DNA of 6,553 nucleotides from Verrucomicrobia bacterium UBA1412 (GTDB taxonomy: Bacteria; Verrucomicrobiota; Verrucomicrobiia; Limisphaerales; UBA1412): contig DBPU01000092.1 of NCBI GenBank assembly GCA_002305615.1, forward strand, positions 1,599 to 8,151, in the 5' to 3' direction. Shown piece by piece: positions 6,462-6,553 of this stretch (position 1 is its first letter; the number at the start of each line of letters is the position of its first letter). The position numbers were made by a program, and so were the translations under genes. Under the pieces are notes generated by a model, which had not been told where the DNA came from, ran no database searches, and worked only from the letters and a program-made list of their open reading frames with translations.

Positions 6462-6553
6462 GATGTCTGATTATACGTTGTAGACAGTTTCCGATCTCTG
6501 GGGAAAGAGTCTATCCGTTAAAAATCTGCACTGCAATTCTTTTTCCCGGGGCG
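6462..6553. other. Upstream region of the type ISP gene
   Basis: Apart from the TATAAT hexamer, these 92 bp hold no coding region I can support. There is a small imperfect symmetry (CTCT/AGAG around GGGGAA near 6496-6509) and a CTGCA direct duplication near 6526-6535. Neither is strong enough to call an operator, and no controller (C-protein) box is evident. Confidence 0.5.
6470..6475 (-). promoter_or_regulatory. Perfect -10 hexamer before the type ISP start
   Basis: The minus strand reads TATAAT from 6475 to 6470, followed by eight bases (CAGACATC) and then the ATG. A consensus -35 is not present at 15-18 nt spacing; the region there reads around GAGATCGG. No purine-rich ribosome site lies between the hexamer and the ATG. 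Transcription starting about 7 nt after the hexamer would produce a leaderless or nearly leaderless message. Confidence 0.5.

Noticed and set aside
6500..6553. Further copy of the ATCTGYG repeat near 6523-6530
   Set aside because: Only one ATCTGC-like unit is present without tandem partners, which is within chance expectation.

Overview
The window holds two protein-coding genes, both on the minus strand, separated by a short intergenic stretch packed with palindromes. The larger one (1512-6461, 1649 residues) is a complete single-polypeptide restriction-modification enzyme of the type ISP kind (relatives LlaGI and LlaBIII). It carries an Mrr-like nuclease, an SF2 DEAH translocase, a gamma-class N6-adenine methyltransferase and a target-recognition region in one chain. 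Every catalytic motif I would look for is present and no stop or frameshift interrupts it. The smaller one (1301 down to the left edge) is the first 433 codons of a probably exported glycoside hydrolase resembling family GH106 (alpha-L-rhamnosidase-like). Its 3' end lies outside the window.

Layout in transcription order (right to left): 6553-6462 is an upstream region with a perfect TATAAT hexamer ending 8 nt before the ATG. 6461-1512 is the type ISP gene, whose second half contains a sharply AT-rich block (about 33% GC, 2401-2760) inside the target-recognition region. 1531-1502 is a run of three ATCTGYG units that supplies the last codons and the stop of that gene. 1486-1372 holds four perfect short-loop hairpins and two sets of direct repeats. 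1313-1308 is a TACAAT hexamer just before a GTG start. 1301-1 is the hydrolase.

The two genes are codirectional but unlikely to form a functional unit: one is DNA-based defence, the other polysaccharide degradation, and about 200 bp of hairpins lie between them. The restriction gene needs no partners, because nuclease, translocase, methyltransferase and specificity sit in one protein. No other defence gene is visible.

Organism: nothing names it. A secreted GH106-like enzyme, GC content near 50-55% outside the AT-rich block, no evident Shine-Dalgarno sequences, and palindrome-rich intergenic DNA with CGCAGAT-type runs suggest a glycan-degrading bacterium, perhaps of the Planctomycetes-Verrucomicrobia-Lentisphaerae group. 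This is a weak inference. I do not see a wholly new system. The points most worth checking are the mosaic target-recognition region, the repeat-derived C-terminus and the hairpin cluster.
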